Origin: Trichobilharzia szidati | Lineage: Eukaryota > Platyhelminthes > Trematoda > Strigeidida > Schistosomatidae | Reading direction: 5' to 3' | NCBI GenBank assembly: GCA_944472155.2 | Contig: OX235271.1 | Span: 81,040,256 to 81,104,255, forward strand | Length of the DNA: 64,000 nt | In this document: positions 62,581 to 64,000 of the stretch, one piece after another | Layout: each line of letters begins with the position of its first letter | How positions within the stretch are numbered: the stretch's first letter is position 1 | Translations under genes and position numbers: made by a program | The notes under the pieces: generated by a model | What the model was told of the DNA's origin: nothing | What the model saw: only the letters and a program-made list of their open reading frames with translations | Database searches by the model: none

Positions 62581-62899
62581 AGTTTATCTGAAACGTGTCA
62601 TGTATTGGCGCAACACATTTCGGACATTCTCATCACACACGTACTTGTCATACACAGTTTTTATAGAAGGCAAGAAGACATGAATAATTACAATATAGGT
62701 CAGATTGCATACAGGTCAAGGTCACAAATAATGGGTAGGGAGACGCAAAAGGTGTGGGTAAGAAAGAGGAAAAGAGAAAAACAAGGCAAAGAAGGGGCTG
62801 AAAGTATTATGAAGTAAATTGAACCTTGGTTCTAAATTGGATTACCAAGGCAGGTTTAAGGTGATAACAAGTAACTTTCGGACACATAGGACAGGTTAA
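62581..62899. other. Spacer, probably PLE 3' sequence
   Basis: Purine-rich, resembling untranslated stretches near 62.1 and 1.5 kb. The frame at 62605-62817 is not a gene. Confidence 0.35.
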
Positions 62900-64000
62900 A
62901 GTCTCTTTATACCAAATTCTTCAATGAATTTAAGTATGTGACCCAACCTTGTTTTATATATCGGCTTAAAGACATTGTTGAAATCAACCTTATGACCTGT
63001 CTATATAATGTGCTTCGCTATAGATGATGTTGGACATCTATTTTCTGGGTCAATTGTGTCTGGCGATTTCATTTGTTGTTGCAGCCACTTTGGAATATGT
63101 TCTGTAGCCCTAACCTGCAGAGACCGATGGGTCCGTGTCTCCACACATACATGTAAATTGATAAACACAGTGGGATGTGACACTATCGTTCGGATAATGT
63201 GAGGGCTTACAAGACAGCATAGTTCTCGTTTTCTCTATGAAGATAAGCTTAGCTGCATAATAAGTTCTATTAATTGCGGCCTTGAGTCTTTGTTTAGTGA
63301 CCAGACTTTGTTGATCACCTCTGAACGACAAGGATATGTAAACATCCTTTTTGGGAGCTGACTGGACTGGTAGAGCTCTGTGGCGGACGCTTCCGTAACG
63401 CCTAATAAATCTCAGTGGGTAATTGTTATCTAACAATATCTCAGTGAGGTGTTATCTTTCTTCTTCAATTGTATCAGCAGTACATATACAGTGAATGCGC
63501 TTGAACAAACATTTAACCAACGCCTTCTTATACTGTAGTGGACAGAAACTATGATAATTTAGATAATGTCCCGTCTATGTGCACTTTCTGTAGACAGATC
63601 GTTCTACTGACCCATCTTCTCGGCGGGTTATGAGTACATCTAAAAATGGCAGGTAACCATTATTCTCTTTAACGTATGTTAGCGGTATGCTGTTTTGTCC
63701 TCTGTTGATTTGGTTCAGGATTTCTATGGCGTCTGTCGGTTTATCACAAATGACTATTATGTCATCTACATATCTTTTATAAAAATAAACTTTCCAAATT
63801 TCTTTCTCCACTAGGTTCTCGACATGCGACATATATATATATATATAAATGTATATATATATACATATATATCAGCTAACAATGGACCTAGGGGGCTTCC
63901 CATAGCAACACCATCGATCTGGTGATAATGCTCGCCCTCGAATGTAAACTTAACATTGTTAGTACAGAGAAGCAGTAACTCTTTTAAGTAAGATATGGAT
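62900..64000 (-). pseudogene. PLE RT plus GIY-YIG, most complete copy, cut by window edge
   Basis: Minus strand, from right to left. RT motif 4 FTFEGEHYHQIDGVAMGSPL then GPLLADI at about 63870-63965. A TA microsatellite breaks the frame at 63832-63872. Next is MSHVENLVEKEIWKVYFYKR followed by the catalytic YVDDIIVI (63575-63832, YVDD at residues 21-24), then LPFLDVLITRREDGSVERSV. A stop lies near 63575 and more RT to 63440. 63110-63436 has the thumb/linker (LDNNYPLRFIRRYG, LSFRGDQQSLVTKQRLKAAI) and the start of GIY-YIG (CVYQFTCMCG). A frameshift near 63130 leads to TEHIPKWLQQQMKSPDTIDP and ends near 62900. Few disablements, so it is a young copy; only catalytic-motif loss by frameshift is evident. 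Confidence 0.75.
63832..63872. repeat. TA microsatellite inside PLE RT coding sequence
   Basis: Interrupted TA/ATG repeat between LLADI and the next RT segment, where other PLE copies would have only a few residues. The frames on the two sides differ by one base. Confidence 0.6.

Noticed and set aside
1..64000. CRISPR array, prokaryotic defence or phage system
   Set aside because: No regularly spaced repeats, no bacterial operon or ribosome-binding pattern. Spliced exons and eukaryotic retroelements show nuclear eukaryotic DNA.

Overview
This is AT-rich, intron-rich nuclear DNA from a flatworm, almost certainly a schistosome (Schistosoma) or a close relative. The diagnostic signs are SM-alpha-type SINEs carrying hammerhead ribozymes, many Penelope-like elements (PLEs) with reverse transcriptase (RT) and GIY-YIG domains, RTE-type LINE remnants and tRNA-headed SINEs. 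No organelle, bacterial, CRISPR or rRNA sequence was seen, and no convincing free-standing tRNA gene. Family labels H1-H9, SINE-4, S5 and R below are mine.

Host gene: the only convincing non-repeat gene lies on the + strand as the last four exons of a larger gene: 12890-13921, 31547-31951, 32835-32882 and 34663-34844, with a 3' UTR to about 35785. Every junction is phase 1, so each internal exon is a multiple of three. The first visible intron (about 17.6 kb) is filled with transposons. The protein is polar and probably disordered, with a duplicated basic motif and a C-terminal leucine-rich coiled coil. I do not recognise the family.

Layout: 1-12.8 kb holds PLE fragments, fold-back insertions, SINEs and one decayed LINE interrupted by a PLE. 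13.9-31.5 kb is the transposon-packed intron. 31.5-35.8 kb holds the remaining exons. 36.3-64 kb has no recognisable host exon and is a mosaic of RTE-type LINE remnants (36.6-38.4, 40.4-41.3, 44.2-44.9 kb), a second LINE family (48.4-49.6, 51.7-52.6 kb), PLEs (38.4-39.4, 41.3-46, 53-57.6, 59, 62.2-64 kb) and SINEs.

How the parts relate: PLEs supply RT plus GIY-YIG endonuclease and carry hammerheads in their terminal repeats. Three SINE families (H1, H2, H8) combine pol III box A/B heads with hammerhead motifs. A fourth, SINE-4, lacks a ribozyme but shares its 3' tail with the RTE LINE, implying mobilisation in trans. The most unusual theme is fold-back insertions: at least eight elements flanked by 9-14 bp direct repeats contain an inverted copy of their own ribozyme-bearing end. 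In the clearest case (25964-26118) a perfect 60-bp palindrome joins two inverted arms exactly at the predicted hammerhead cleavage position.
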